Positions 35,951-47,854 of a DNA stretch of 64,000 nucleotides are shown in pieces (the stretch's first letter is position 1; each line of letters starts with the position of its first letter). Under the pieces are notes generated by a model. The model saw only the letters and a list, made by a program, of their open reading frames with translations. It had not been told where the DNA came from and ran no database searches. The DNA is from Castanea sativa. Taxonomy: Eukaryota; Streptophyta; Magnoliopsida; Fagales; Fagaceae. The translations under genes were made by a program, and so were the position numbers. Location of the stretch: NCBI RefSeq assembly GCF_040712315.1, contig NC_134023.1, forward strand, positions 18,175,442 through 18,239,441, read 5' to 3'.

Positions 35951-38120
35951 AGCAATGTATGTTTTGGCATTTATATCTAGATCTTATTAATCTAAATGAT
36001 ATTCAAGATTGATGAGAGATGGGCTTTTAGAACCATTATTTTGTTATATTCCCAATCTATGAATTCTATTTGGAGAATAATATGATCTAGGGCTCCTTTT
36101 GTAAAGGAATGTCGTTTCAATAACAACTTTAAGTCAATGCATACATGAAAGATGAATAAGACTCTTTTATAATTTGTAAAGTACATGATTATTATTTCCA
36201 TTTGCTTATTTCTTTTGGATATATACTCTAATAATTTCTATACATTTTCTAAAGTTGATTTCAAAAGTTTGTTCCTAGGACATTTGTCAAATTATAGATT
36301 GGGTGAAAACCTAGTATATGATATTTCCACTTTTGGAAATGTCCAGCACTTGTGCTAGAAAGGAAGTCTAACAAATTGAAATCGAAAGATAGAAAAATGT
36401 GTGTTTATGTTGGGTATCCAAAAGGAATTGCAGAAGATTATTTTGGTAGTCATAAAGAAGACAAGATGTTTGTAAAGTACAAATACAGAGTTTCTTGAAG
36501 ATGACGATGTGAATAATCTTAAAGCAAAACGAAGAATTGTTCTAGAAGGAAAATGTCAGAATTTGTTGTAAGACAACTATAGAATACATTTAGAAATGAG
36601 ATAGTTGTATTAGATACACCACAAAGGATTATTCTAAATATATAGCTAGTACACAAGTACAATATCATAGTGGGAGGATTGTTAATTACCAAATAAATTC
36701 ATACTTTTGGAATAAACTTTTGTAGTCATTCCACAAGGATATGAATTTGATCCTCAGTCCTACGTAGAGGCAATAGATGATATGAATATGCATTATTGGA
36801 TTAAGGTTATGTAAATAGAATTAGATTCTATTTAAAGTCTAGAACTTGTAGAGGCACCTAATGGCATTAAGCCTATTGTTCTCAAATAGGTCTAGAAGAA
36901 AATGAGATTGATAGAATTGAAGGTTCAAACCTTCAAAGTCAATACTAATGGTGAAAAGATTTATTCCGAAAGAAATGGTTCGACTATGAAAAGATGTTTT
37001 CACCAATAGTCAAGTTTGACAATATCTAGATTCTCTTGTCCATTATATTTCATTTCATGAAATATGACAATGGATGTCAAGAAAGCTTCTTTTAGTAGCA
37101 ATCTTGAGAAAGACATCTATATGATGTAACTAGACTTGTACATAACAAAGAACCAGTAGTTTTTAGTATGCAAGTTGCTTGAATTCCATTTATGGACTAA
37201 AGCAAGCATATGAATCATAGAATATCATCTTTGATCAAGAAATCAAATTGTTTGATTTTGATAAAGTATTAAAAGGCCTTAGGTGTGTAAAAGCTATATA
37301 GAATAATAAATTTCTTAATGTATGTTGATGACATTCTAATCATTTAGGATGATGTAGAGTTATTGTCATCAATGAAGCTTTTGGTTGTCTAGTCCAGTTT
37401 GATATAAAGTTCTTGAGAAAGACTAGTTATCCTAAGAATTTATTATTGTTAAAATTCAGAAATTAGGATTTTTGATCTATCTCAAACTACTTAAATAGAT
37501 TAGATTCTAGCCAAGTATAGCATGTAATACTTCAAGAAAGGATCCTTTCCTTTTTAAGTTTGAAGTTCTTTTATATAGGATTGTGGTCCTAAGACATATA
37601 AAAGGAAGAACATATTAAGACGGTTCCTTATATTAAATAGATAGGAAGTTTTTATGCTATGCTAAATACTAGGCTAAATATAGTAAGCAAATATCAATTG
37701 AATCAAAGATCACTTAATTTAGTGGGAGTAAAGCATATACTCAAATATCTTAGGAGAATGAGGGATTATATGCTTGTCCACAGAAGTGAGGTTTTGATAG
37801 ATACTGGATGTACAAATTCTGACTAGTAGTTTGATTGTGAATCATGAAGTTGGACTTCAAGATATGTGTTCATCCTAGGTGGTGAAGATACACATTAAGA
37901 CGTTGAACTTCAGGATATGTGTTCACTCTAGGTGGTGAACATACACATTAAAGTGTAAGTGTCATCTCATTTGAGAGATATGAGTACGTGAGAAGTAGTA
38001 GTAGAAAATATAATTTATGTAATAAATCTGACTGAAACTTGTCTCCAAGCCTTGCCTTAGAGTGATTATGAATTACTCTAAAGGGAGATAAGTGTCAGAC
38101 ATATTATAAATTGTCTTTGA
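35951..38120 (+). pseudogene. Pol remnant of element D
   Basis: Scattered matches to Copia pol in several frames with many stops: a pre-integrase stretch ending RLMRDGLLEPL-like near 35960-36035, the integrase end VGYPKGI near 36410, an RT start with EAPNGIKPI near 36855, YVDDILI near 37322, and RNase H-like words with a repeated GGTGAA block up to 38000. Catalytic parts of integrase are missing. It cannot be expressed as a protein. Confidence 0.75.
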
Positions 38121-38135
38121 GGGCAAGTGGGAGAT

Positions 38136-39511
38136 TGTTTGGGTTTATGCCCTTAAATCCAATTTATTAGCATGTTATAAATAATTAAATTGTTTAATTA
38201 TATAAGACTATTTATAAATGAACTAATGAGACATTATCTTAGTCCATGAGATGCTTGTATGTGATTTATGTGATTTAGTCACTAAAGATGTAAGTCATAA
38301 GTTTCTTGTAAACTCAAAATATAGTTCGTAGTCAGAGATGAAATTGGACGTTTCATCTACGAAGACTATAACATATCAACTAAGATGATTTGTCTTAATC
38401 ATGGAAATGAAAATTTCTAGTTGGTATGTTGATATGTTTTAAGAGTTAAGACATAACTGTTGTATGATTTATTATACTCCTAACGATTGTCAAATGAATA
38501 ATAAATCTCACGACTTCTATTTACATCAACTCTAAATTCTGAGAGAATAATGGACCTGATCATTAGATGTAGGTTACTTTGATATATTAGGAATGAGATC
38601 TATTATTTATGGTCAAAACCTCAGTATGTTGGGCAGCCACATTTAGTGTTGATAGAATATATATTCTTAAGATGGAATTCATAGTCTCTTAACGGAGATA
38701 CAAAATATTCCCTTGACATAAGTTTGATGGGTTTGGTTATTCAGAGAGTTGACCCAACCACTTTAGTAATGAGTTACTAAAGTATATATTTATGAAATTG
38801 GATTTTATAAATATATAATGAATAACTTAAAGGATTAAACCGAGTACTTAAGGATTAAAATGTAGTGATTTACGAAGTGCCAATCTACATCCATGACTTT
38901 GTATTACTACGAATATTTTATGAAGGGGTTGCATGTACAATAAAGTCTTGGGATATAATTTATAGATAAGGCCTAGAGTGCAACTATATTTATATAGTGG
39001 TATTAAATATAGTTAATGGTAACTTTGGACTTGTCAAGAGTTGACAAAAAAGCCCAAGGCCCATTGGAGCTAGTGTCTTCTTGGTCTATTTTGATCCCAC
39101 TCCAAGCCACACACCTAAACCCAATTGGAATGGCCCAAAAGGCTAGCCCAATTAGATAATTAGTTATATATAAGAAGAGAAACATACAGAATTTCAACGG
39201 AGTGTGAGACATCATTCTGAAATGGTTTGTATGTGAGTGTTGGACACTCTCCTATTCTCTCCTTGGAAACTGATTGAGAGACCACACATTTTGGGCATTA
39301 AGTGGAATTGGAGTGAAGATTAAAAGTATTCCTAAGTGCTTCTGATCTTCGGTTTTGAATTTCACCGCACCAAGGTACGCTTTCTTGTTCTCTAATTCTG
39401 GAACTTACATATTACATGTTATCAATTATGAATGAAGTAGATCCGTTAATTTTTCTGCTGCGCATGTTTTGTATGAGATACAAACAAGTATTTCCATGCA
39501 TTTTTCCAACA
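38136..39511 (+). repeat. 3' LTR of element D
   Basis: 1376 bp, TGTTTGGGTTTATGCCC to TTTTTCCAACA, followed by the duplication CATAG. Preceded by the tract GAGGGCAAGTGGGAGAT. Many differences from the 5' LTR show greater age than B. Confidence 0.9.
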
Positions 39512-39516
39512 CATAG

Positions 39517-39815
39517 GTGGTCTCCAGAATGGTCCATGCTTCCTAGGTAACTTCCGTGGATGATATTTTTTTGAATTTCTCATTGGTCACTCCACAAAAC
39601 AAGGCCTTCAAGGCCCTACTGTTGAAATTTGCCACTGTGATCGTTGCATCATCCCAATCAACTGGCGCTTTCTTTGGCTTAATCCATCCAACTTCAATAG
39701 CTTGCCATACCTGTTCACCTAGAGCCTGCAAAAACACTTTCATACGGACTTTCTAGTACGCATAATTAGTGCCATCAAATAAAGGAGGAATCAAAAGAGA
39801 TTGTCCACGATCCAT
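39517..39815 (-). pseudogene. N-terminal gag fragment of element C
   Basis: From an ATG at 39815 it reads MDRGQSLLIPPLFDGTNYAY, then a stop and VRMKVFLQALGEQVWQAIEV, and onward to the D insertion. It is the start of the gag whose main part is at 29947-32085, and it parallels A1 from 4309, where a stop occurs at the same place after NYAY. The shared stop suggests that the common ancestor of A1 and C had already lost it, or that a TGG codon mutated twice. Confidence 0.82.
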
Positions 39816-39870
39816 GACAACAGGGGTCAAGGATCACACTCAGGAAATTAATCCAATCAGAGTGTACTCG

Positions 39871-39881
39871 CTCTGATACCA
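39871..39881 (-). promoter_or_regulatory. Primer-binding site of element C
   Basis: TGGTATCAGAG on the minus strand, two bases from the LTR end. Initiator tRNA-Met type. Confidence 0.85.
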
Positions 39882-39883
39882 CT

Positions 39884-40616
39884 TGTTGGGAAATTTAGAC
39901 CCCGGTTGATAGAATTAACAAGTTTTAAACCCAAGTTGTTAATTAGATTTATTATGCGTAAAACTTGTTAAAACAACTAAACATCAATATCATGTCAAAT
40001 AGTGTAGCGGAAAAATAAATAAAACAAGATATGATGACCCAGAAAAACCAATAAAACCAACCAGTTTCACAGCAAAAACCTAGGGGGAAACCTTCTCGAA
40101 AAGTAATTCACTATAGTACAGAGAAGTTTCAGATCTAGTACAAAAAATTTGTCCCTAGACTCTACAATCCCTGTAGATGAACTCACAGTGGAAACCTTCT
40201 ACCGCTTCAGAACCTCTGAACTCTTCAATATATGAACACCACCCTTTGATGCACGGAGCCTAGTACGTGACTCATTCCTTTGCACGAATCCCAATACATG
40301 ACTCACTGACCAACTTGAGGTAGAAGAATGTTAGCTGCAAAGTTCTTCATTTGATCAACAATGAAGATCAAGAAGCACTTAGTCACAAAACCCTAAGGTG
40401 CAAAGACGCAGTAGCTTATTTCTAGAGAGAGTAATGCTTTGGTCATCTTTTGCATATGTTCTTCTTGTATTCTCTTATGTGATGGTCTCTAAAATAAGCT
40501 TTATATATGTCTAGGGTTGTGAGAAAAGAAACCCTACACAAATACATAAACATGGGCCAAAAATCAGATTTGGAAATCTGAATTCTCGTAACCTCGATAG
40601 ATGCTCGATCGTATCA
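39884..40616 (-). repeat. 5' LTR of element C, truncated
   Basis: 733 bp against 1133 bp in the 3' LTR. It keeps the TATA context (CTTTATATATGTCTAGGG on the plus strand, near 40499) but lacks the outer part, including the inverted repeat. The end (GCTCGATCGTATCA) abuts CTTAA. Confidence 0.8.
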
Positions 40617-41110
40617 CTTAACACTCGTATCACTTTTTTCGATGGGAAGGACTAGAAAATCCTAAGAGAAAGTCATAAATTACCATCTCACCACTGTTGC
40701 CTACCAATCATGAATTGACATCTGTATGCTTCGGCGTAGCAAAAGTGCAATGTCAAAAAGCTTAACATAATTGGGTATTTCTTTTCTCTCTCTCATATGC
40801 CTATGCATCATATACTTAATAAAAGCAAAATATGTAAAGAAAAATAAAAGCAAAAAGATCAAAATGCTTTATTTATGATTGCAAGCGTGTATTCTAGGAG
40901 ATGTGGGAGTTATAGGATGTACCTCGAAGGTGATCGTCCCCATCAAACAGCTATGATCGTGTGTGAATTAAATTGATTTACTCATATCTCAAATCATCAT
41001 AACATAGAGACACTTATGCAATCTTGCGATGTTTTTCACACACAACACGCAATATTCTTTGCTACTTTTGATACATGTGCAGGTACAATGTGATTTGGCC
41101 ATCACAAGAT
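40617..41110 (+). other. Non-coding interior of A2, middle piece
   Basis: Resumes exactly where A2 stopped at 18564 and matches 6555-7052 of A1. No gene. Confidence 0.75.
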
Positions 41111-42155
41111 GTATTTGAAATAATAGATGTTTTCTTGCCAATGGCAGCCATGACAACAGGGGTTAATGGATCTCACAGCAAAGATTAAACCCTAATCAGA
41201 GTATGCCTACTCTAATACCACTTGATAGGCGAAGAATGTATTGACCCCTTGTGATGAATTAACTAATTAATTAGCCAAGTGAATTAATTAGGTTCAATTA
41301 CATGCAATGAGCATGACAGCACAAACAAACCACAAATTAACTAAATATGCAACGGAAATTAAATGACATAGTGATTTGTTTACGAATGGGGAAAATCTAC
41401 AGGGCAAAAACCCCACCGGGTGATTTTAAGGTCACCAGTCTCGAGAATCCACTATTATCAAAACAAGCAGTTACAAGTAAAGGAATCCTAGTACCTTATA
41501 CCAACCTACAGTTGAACCCTTACCCCATTACCCAATTAGACTTGTTCTGTAGTGACAATCTCTCTTTTTCAATGCACGACTCTTAGTATGTGACTAACCA
41601 ATAGATGCGTGGATCTTAGTACGTGACTTGATCACCAACTTAAGAAGGATTTTGGCTGCAAAGTTCTTTTGTTCTTCAACACATGAAGATCACAAAGTTG
41701 CTTGGTCACAAAACCCTATGGTATACAAACACAGTAGCTTCTCCAAGAACTACGACAAACTAGGTTTACGGTCACACTTAAGAAATTATGCTCTTGGCTG
41801 TGCGACCTGATACGGCCCTTAAAATAATCCTTATATATGTTTAGGGTTAGGAGAAAAACAGAGTTTCATAAACCTCGACAGATACCTTAGCTATCGAGCA
41901 GCTGTCGAGGCTCGAGTTTAAACAGCTCTTTTAAACCTTGATAGATGCTAGTTGTCCAGCTTTAATGAACAACACTTCTTCACTTGTTTCTTGGACAGAC
42001 TTGCATGGCTTTAACACTTGAACTTGAAACCTTGTTTCTTGAAGCATTAAACACGTCCTAGATCTATCCAATTACAAGTCCATTTTGTCAAAGGATTAGC
42101 CAAAACATAACATGTTGACATATGTTCCTAACATCCAATCACATAGTTCCTAACA
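41111..42155 (-). mobile_element. Truncated family A element, minus orientation
   Basis: A short interior piece with the gag start (CATGACAACAGGGGT near 41149) and primer-binding site, then an LTR (41223-42155) ending CCTAACA. The rest of the element is missing. AAGAT occurs at both edges (41106-41110 and 42156-42160) but could be chance. The flanking A2 sequence lacks about 500 bp present in A1 (7052-7550), so the event included a deletion. Confidence 0.7.
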
Positions 42156-42702
42156 AAGATTCTATATAAGTAGCCATCGCGATTTCTGCACTCATTTCCT
42201 CGATCTCTCTCGATAGTTTCTTTCTTTTCTCACTACAAAACTCTTCAAATTCAAAACCCCTCATATTCCTCGCTTGGTCTTCAGCCCAAATCTAGTGTTC
42301 TTTATCTGGTATGATTCTTTCTCACTCATTAATCATGCATTTCACTCTTTTCTGACCTAAGTTTTGAGTTTTGAAAATTTTTTGGGGGTTTTTCAAAATT
42401 GATGATTTTATGAAAAATTTTGGGATGGATCTTGTATATTTGATCTTAAAACATCATGCATTGCGTCACATGTGCATTATAACACTGCCTCATGCATTCT
42501 AGATGTGTGTTTACATTGTGGAACTGATTGTGTGCTGGTAGATTTGGATTGGGCTGAGCCCATAATGCTTTTACTATTGCATTTCACATTCTTTATATTC
42601 TTATATATTGATTGTATTTGGTGCTTTTCTGCATGTTTCTCTTTCTCTCTTTCTCTCCCTCTTACGTTAGTTGCATCATGGCACCTAAGCGTAAATCTGT
42701 TC
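42156..42702 (+). other. Interior of A2 before its second gene
   Basis: Matches 7551-8120 of A1. The second gene begins at 42679 (MAPKRKSV) and is cut after 24 bases by the next solo LTR. Confidence 0.75.
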
Positions 42703-44848
42703 TGTTAAGGACATATTTTATGTAGTTAACTAACCCTTTGACTTAATGCACTTTACTTGTATTTCGATTGATCTAGGATGTGTTTAATACTTCAAAGAAC
42801 ATGTTGTTCAAGTCTAGTATTAAATCCATGAAGATTGGACCAAAAAACAAGTGAAGAAAAGGTGTTTACTAAAGTTGGACACCTGCGGATAGCTGCTGGA
42901 CACTTGGTGGATAGCTGCTCGATAGCTGCTCCACAGATAGCTATCTATCGAGGTTTAATGAGGCTCGACAGATGCTATCTATCGAGGTTACGGAAATCAT
43001 AATTTCCAGATTTGATTTTTGGGCCAGGCTTTTGTGTTTGTGTAAGGTTTCTCTTTTCACAACCCTAGACATATATAAGGCATATTTTAGAGGCCGTCAC
43101 ATAAGAGAATACAAGGAGAACATATGCAAAAGGTGATCGAAGCCTTATTCTCTCTAAAAGAAGCTACTACGTCTTTGCGCCTTAGGGTTTTGTAACCAAG
43201 TGCTTCTTGATCTTCATTGTTGATGAAGTGAAGAACTTTGCAACCAACATCTTCTTCTCTAGTTGGTGATTGAATTCGCGTACTGGGATTCGTGTAAATG
43301 GTTAGTCACGTACTGGGATCTGTGCATTAAAGGGTGGCGTTCATATATTGAAGAGTTCAGAAGTTTTGAAGCAGTAGAAGGTTTTTGCTGTGAGTTCATC
43401 TACGGGAATTGTAGAGTCTAAAGACAAAGGTTTTGTACTAAATCTGAAACTTCTCTTTACTATAGTGGATTGCTTTTCGGGAAGGTTTTCCCTTAGGTTT
43501 TTCACTGTGAAACTGGTTGGTTTCATTTGTTTTCCTGGGTCATCATATCTTGTCTTATTTACTTTTCTGCTGCATATTATTGTGACATGATATTGATGTT
43601 TGTTTGTTCTAACAAGTTTTATGCATAATAAATCTAATTAACAACTTGGATTTAAAACTTGTTAATTCTATCAACCGGGGTCTATATTTCCCAACATGTT
43701 CCATCTTAGAAACCTCTTCGTTTCGGGACATCTTCCTCTTCTTCTCCTTCTGACCCCACTCCGTTTCACGTACGGTCTCGTGATGAGAAGGCGAAATCAG
43801 ACTTCTTTGAGAACTCCTCACGATAAGGCATTCATTTGAAATGCCAAGTCATCCTATCTAATTTTTCTAACACTAATCTACCCACTGTCATTCACAGTAG
43901 GGGTTGGGAGTCACTTTGTGGCATTCCAATCACGTGTCCTTTTGTGATCATTTAGGAGTTCTACTCCAACATGCATAGATTTGACACTTCTATACCCTAG
44001 TTTTTCACTCACGTTTGGGGTATACGCATGGTAGTTACTCCGGGTATTGTATCCAAGGTACTACATGTTCCTAGGGTAGCACATCCTGCTTATCCTAGTT
44101 GTGAGGGTCTGAGGATAGTGTCCAAAGATGAACTCTCATCTTATTTCTATGAGACCCCTTCTTTTGGGGTGATCGTTAGTTCACCCATTGCTCGGGCTTT
44201 GCTAAAGGTCTGAGGTTCCTTAACATGGTTATGACTTTTGTTCTCCATCCTCTCTCTCACTATAACACTATCACATAGCCTTGTGCTTGCTTTTTGCTTT
44301 CGCTCATTGAGGATCTTACCATAGATTTCTCTTCTAACTTCATACTCTCCCTTATAAATGTCCATACGGATACAATGACTTGTGATAAGCTTATCTTCCC
44401 TTCAGCTATCATGTGGCTCATTTGCCACTTTTTTGTCTCCTATCCTAAGTCTCCCCACTTCACTTTTATGTGTGCCATTGATGTCACTATCGTTAAGTGG
44501 AGTTTTGAATAGCTTCACTTGAGACGGACTCAGACCAAGACGGTTGCTCCTCCAGCTTCTACTGCTCCATCCATCTCTGCTCCTTCATCTTCAGTGAGTG
44601 GAGTGACTCTTGAGGCCATCATGGTATAGCTTGTGTGCATGGATGCTCGACTTGACACACTTTGTGATGAGTTGTGTCAGGTGGACACCCATGTAGGTCG
44701 TATTGCATGACGACAAGCTGTGATGGGTGGTTTCAAGGTTGCTTCTTCTCCATCTCCAACGGCGTCCGAGGATGAGAGTGACGATAGCTCCGACAATGAT
44801 GAGGATGATGCTGCTGGCTCACCTAGCGATGATGAGATGTCTACTTAA
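42679..44848 (+). pseudogene. Second gene of A2: putative plant transposon protein, broken
   Basis: Begins ATGGCACCTAAGCGT at 42679, is interrupted by a solo LTR (42703-43696) and goes on to a TAA at 44846-44848. Recognisable pieces are EFYSNMHR-like near 43960, GIVSKVLHVPRVAHPAYPS (44042), SLIEDLTIDFSSNF (44300) and an acidic end GDDEMST-like near 44830. Several frame changes and stops separate them. Collinear with 8100-9256 of A1. The acidic tail and the central motifs are kept in both, suggesting that the protein was once under selection. Confidence 0.75.
42703..43696 (+). mobile_element. Solo LTR of the C type
   Basis: 994 bp, TGTTAAGGACATATTTTATG to TATTTCCCAACA, flanked by a perfect TGTTC duplication (42698-42702 and 43697-43701). 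Carries the TATA context CCCTAGACATATATAAGG near 43063. It gives the best view of an intact C-type LTR. Confidence 0.92.
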
Positions 44849-45415
44849 TGTACTTACCCTTTGTCACTCATGACAAAAAGGGGAAATAATTTTGAGATGA
44901 GAGTAGTCATACTTATAGGGGGAGGGATAGTTTAGGAGATAAGGGGAGTGTTATTGAGTGTTCATTTTTTGAGGGATGTAATGAGGATTTTGGTGTATCT
45001 TTTTCTTTTCTTTTTATTTTAGATACATTTTTCTTGTACATGGGTCTTGTGACCATTTGACATACATTGTACTTATATTTGGTTTATATATATTTTGATG
45101 TATGTTCTTTCACCTATCTTTACATGTGTTGTTTCTTTTGTCTCTTTATACACATGTTTCTTATTTTATTGTATGCAATCTTTTATTTATGTTTCACAAA
45201 AGATGCCTTGATGTGTTTTGTTTAAATATTTCATAAATACAAGTTGTCAAAGTCTTCATTGCCATAAACTCTCTTCTTGTAAAATTTTTCAAGAGTGTGT
45301 GTTAGGATAGATTTTATTGTACTTAACAAGTGAGTATGAGTTGAGTGATATATGACTTCTCTCATATGTTCATTTGTTTGTTATGGTTTTGTCACGGATT
45401 ACCAAAGGGGGAGAT
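44849..45415 (+). other. 3' untranslated part and polypurine tract of A2
   Basis: Collinear with 9257-9827 of A1, ending in ACCAAAGGGGGAGAT. No gene. Confidence 0.75.
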
Positions 45416-46254
45416 TGTTAGGACATATGTGATTGGATGTTAGGAATATATGTCAACATTTTGTGTATTGGCTAATCCTTTTACAAAATAAACTTCAATT
45501 GTATTTGGATAGATCTAGAATGTGTTTAATGCTTCAAGAAATAAGGTTTCAAGTTCAAGTGTCAAAGTTATGCAAGTCTGTCTAAGAATCAAGTGAGTAA
45601 GTGATGGATTTTAAAGCTCAATAGCTAGCTTGACAACTAGTATCTATCGAGGTTTAAAAGCTACTGAAGCCCGTGGCTCCATAGCTAGCTCGATAGATGG
45701 CTATCTATCGAGGTTTATGAAACGCAATTTTTCAAGACTGTTTTTCATCCAATCCATGAGTATGTATCTGGGCTTTCTTTTCTCATAACCCTAAACATAT
45801 ATAAGATCATGAAGAGCACAATTACACAAGAGCATAGTTCCTTAAGTGTGACCAAGAAATGTAGTTTGCCCTAGTTCTTGAAGAAGCTGTTATTTTTTTA
45901 CACCGTAGGGTTTTGTGACCAAGCAACTTCATGATCTTCATCAATTTAAGAATAGAAGAAATTTGCAGCCAACATCCTTCTTAAGTTGGTGATCAAGTAA
46001 AGTACTAGGATCCACGCATCTATTGGTTAGTCACGTACTAGGAGTCGTGCAATATAAGGAGAGATTCTCACCACTGAACAAGTCCAATTGGGTATTGGGG
46101 TAAGGGTTCAACTGTAGGTTGGTATAAGGTACTGTGATTCCTTTACTTGTAACTGCTTGTTTTGATAATAGTAGATTCTCGGGAGTAGTGACCTTAAAAT
46201 CACCTGGTGGGGTTTTTGCCATGTAGGTTTTCCCCATTCGAAAACAAATCACTG
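45416..46254 (+). repeat. 3' LTR of A2, end missing
   Basis: Begins TGTTAGGACATATGTGATTGG. An extra segment that repeats TGTTAGGAATATATG is also seen in the fragment at 41111-42155. It ends near AAACAAATCACTGT, where a C-type LTR fragment begins. Confidence 0.82.
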
Positions 46255-46804
46255 TACATGACTCACTCACCAACTTGAGGAAGAAGAATGTTGGCTGCAA
46301 AGTTCTTTACTTCATCAACAATGAAGATTAAGAATCCCTTGGTTACAAAACCCTAAGGTGAAAAGACGCAGTAACTTCTTTTAGAGAGAATAAGGCTTCG
46401 GTCACTTTTTGCATGTGTTCTCCTTGTATTCTCTTATGTGACGGCCTTTAAAATAAGCCTTATATATGTCTAGCATTGTGAGAAAAGAAACCTTACACAT
46501 ATATGTCAGCATGGGCCGAAAATCAGATCTGAAAATCTGAATTTCGTAAAGCTCGATAGATACAACTGTCGAGCTAGCTGTCAAGACCTAGATAGATAGC
46601 TATTTGTCGAGCAGCTGTCGAGTAGTTGTCGAGCTATAATGAATCAGCACTTCTTCACTTGTTTCTTGGACAGATTTGCATGGCCTCAATACTAGACTTG
46701 AACTCTTGTTCTTTGAAGTATTAAACACATCCTAGATCCACCCAAATACAAGTAAAGTACGTTTTGTGAAAGGATTAGCCAACTACATAAAATATGTACT
46801 TAAT
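46255..46804 (-). mobile_element. C-type LTR fragment, minus orientation
   Basis: Matches the middle and outer part of the C LTR, with TTATATATGTCTAG near 46458 and TCGACAG/CTATCGAG words. Both ends are degraded and no duplication was found. Confidence 0.75.
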
Positions 46805-47854
46805 AGAAAAGCATCCTAGAAATAAAATTTCTTGGTTGAGAGCTATTTTTGGAGTAGACCTTCTAGTCAAATTTACTAACCTTCTGGGTATTTTATTTTG
46901 TAGATTGACCGAGGGGAATGGTAAAAAATCAAGCTCTAAGACCTCTTGTATTTGTGGTGAGGGTTTCACCTAAACTCTTTCATTTTGGTGTTTTGCTTCC
47001 TATTTTATTGCTTTGATTATCTTTTGTGAAGAATAGGTTTACTTCTTTGATAATTAGAAGCATGCTAGGTTAGTTTAGTGTAGTTTTGACAGCTGTGTTT
47101 CTAGGTCTTCGTAACTTTGCCTATGCATGCGCATATACGGTTGACCTAGAAACCTAGATTTGTATATTCTTTGATTTCCTTTCAGTTTTGTTTAGTTTTA
47201 ATGCATGTTTCACGGTTTGTTTAGGTCAGTTTATACATGATTAGGTCTAGGGTTAGTAATAGAACATGTTTAACATGACAAACTTGTTTGTTTGATTGAA
47301 GAATTTGGTGAATATGCTTGTTGGTGATGATAGATGATGTTATGTGTATACAGTATTGTGCCTACTGCCCTTGGATGATATGATGATGATGTATGCTGCC
47401 TAGATAAGATGTTATGGATGCTTAGATGAATGGTATCACATACATTATGCCTAGATGTATGTTGGTTTGTCATGAGATGCATGTGATGATGATGTGGTGA
47501 GATGGATGATGAATATAGGATGTATGTTATGCCATGTCTAGATGAATGTTAGGTTATGAATGTGATGTATGTATGTTATGCCACGTCCACGTTACCACTT
47601 GTAATTAGAAGTACTTTATGATGTTCTTAAAAAAACAACAACAAAGACTCAAATACATGTAAAGTGTGTTTCGTCAAAGGATATGCTAATTACATTTAAA
47701 TGTATCCCTAAAATGAGATTTAATATTTGTAACTTGAAATGTGAGATAGAATTTACGTATTTAATGAGAATTATAATTCTCGTGAAATTTGTCCAAAAAA
47801 TGACAAAAATTCGTGAATACTTGAAGTTTTGGTACACTATATATTTATGAGATT
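46805..47854. other. Spacer with degenerate ATG-rich repeat
   Basis: No gene. At about 47320-47590 words such as GATGTATGTTATGCC and CCTAGATGAATG recur irregularly. Near 47645-47700 is a weak match to the C-type LTR end (GTTTCGTCAAAGGATATGC). Confidence 0.5.

Larger units (their letters stand above)
32086..39511 (+). mobile_element. Copia LTR retrotransposon D, degenerate
   Basis: 7426 bp with duplication CATAG (32081-32085 and 39512-39516), two LTRs, primer-binding site TGGTATCAGAG (33475) and polypurine tract (38121-38135). The LTRs are distant relatives of the B type. The interior carries decayed B-like leader and pol. It sits inside the gag of element C. Confidence 0.9.
18565..40616 (-). 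mobile_element. LTR element C (relative of family A), minus strand, with three nested insertions
   Basis: Flanked by CTTAA (18560-18564 and 40617-40621). On the minus strand: 5' LTR 39884-40616, primer-binding site 39871-39881, gag in pieces 39815-39517, 32085-30677 and 30024-29947, non-coding interior 29946-29628 and 21382-19712, polypurine tract 19711-19698, 3' LTR 18565-19697. Embedded are Copia element D, a solo LTR (30033-30676) and Copia element B. No pol gene was found, and the second gene of family A is also missing, leaving only its edge near 20230. Its LTRs differ from family A in their ends (TGTTAAGG...TTTCCCAACA) but share the promoter region. Confidence 0.83.
14095..46254 (+). 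mobile_element. Non-autonomous LTR retrotransposon A2 (family A), split by nested insertions
   Basis: Second family A copy, read in pieces on the plus strand: 5' LTR 14095-14567, gag 15075-15774 and 17202-18201, interior 18202-18564, 40617-41110 and 42156-42702, second gene 42679-44848, polypurine tract ending 45415, and 3' LTR 45416-46254. The pieces are collinear with A1. Between them sit a D-like LTR fragment, a solo B-type LTR, element C with its own insertions, an antisense LTR fragment and a solo C-type LTR. Target duplications for the solo LTRs (ACAGG/ACAAG, TGTTC) and for C (CTTAA) show that these are later insertions. The far end of A2 is lost in another LTR fragment, so its own duplication cannot be confirmed. 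Confidence 0.82.

Noticed and set aside
41106..42160. AAGAT repeat as target duplication for the truncated element
   Set aside because: The left edge is internal sequence, not an LTR end, and both host edges resemble AAGGTT in A1, so chance or microhomology explains it as well.
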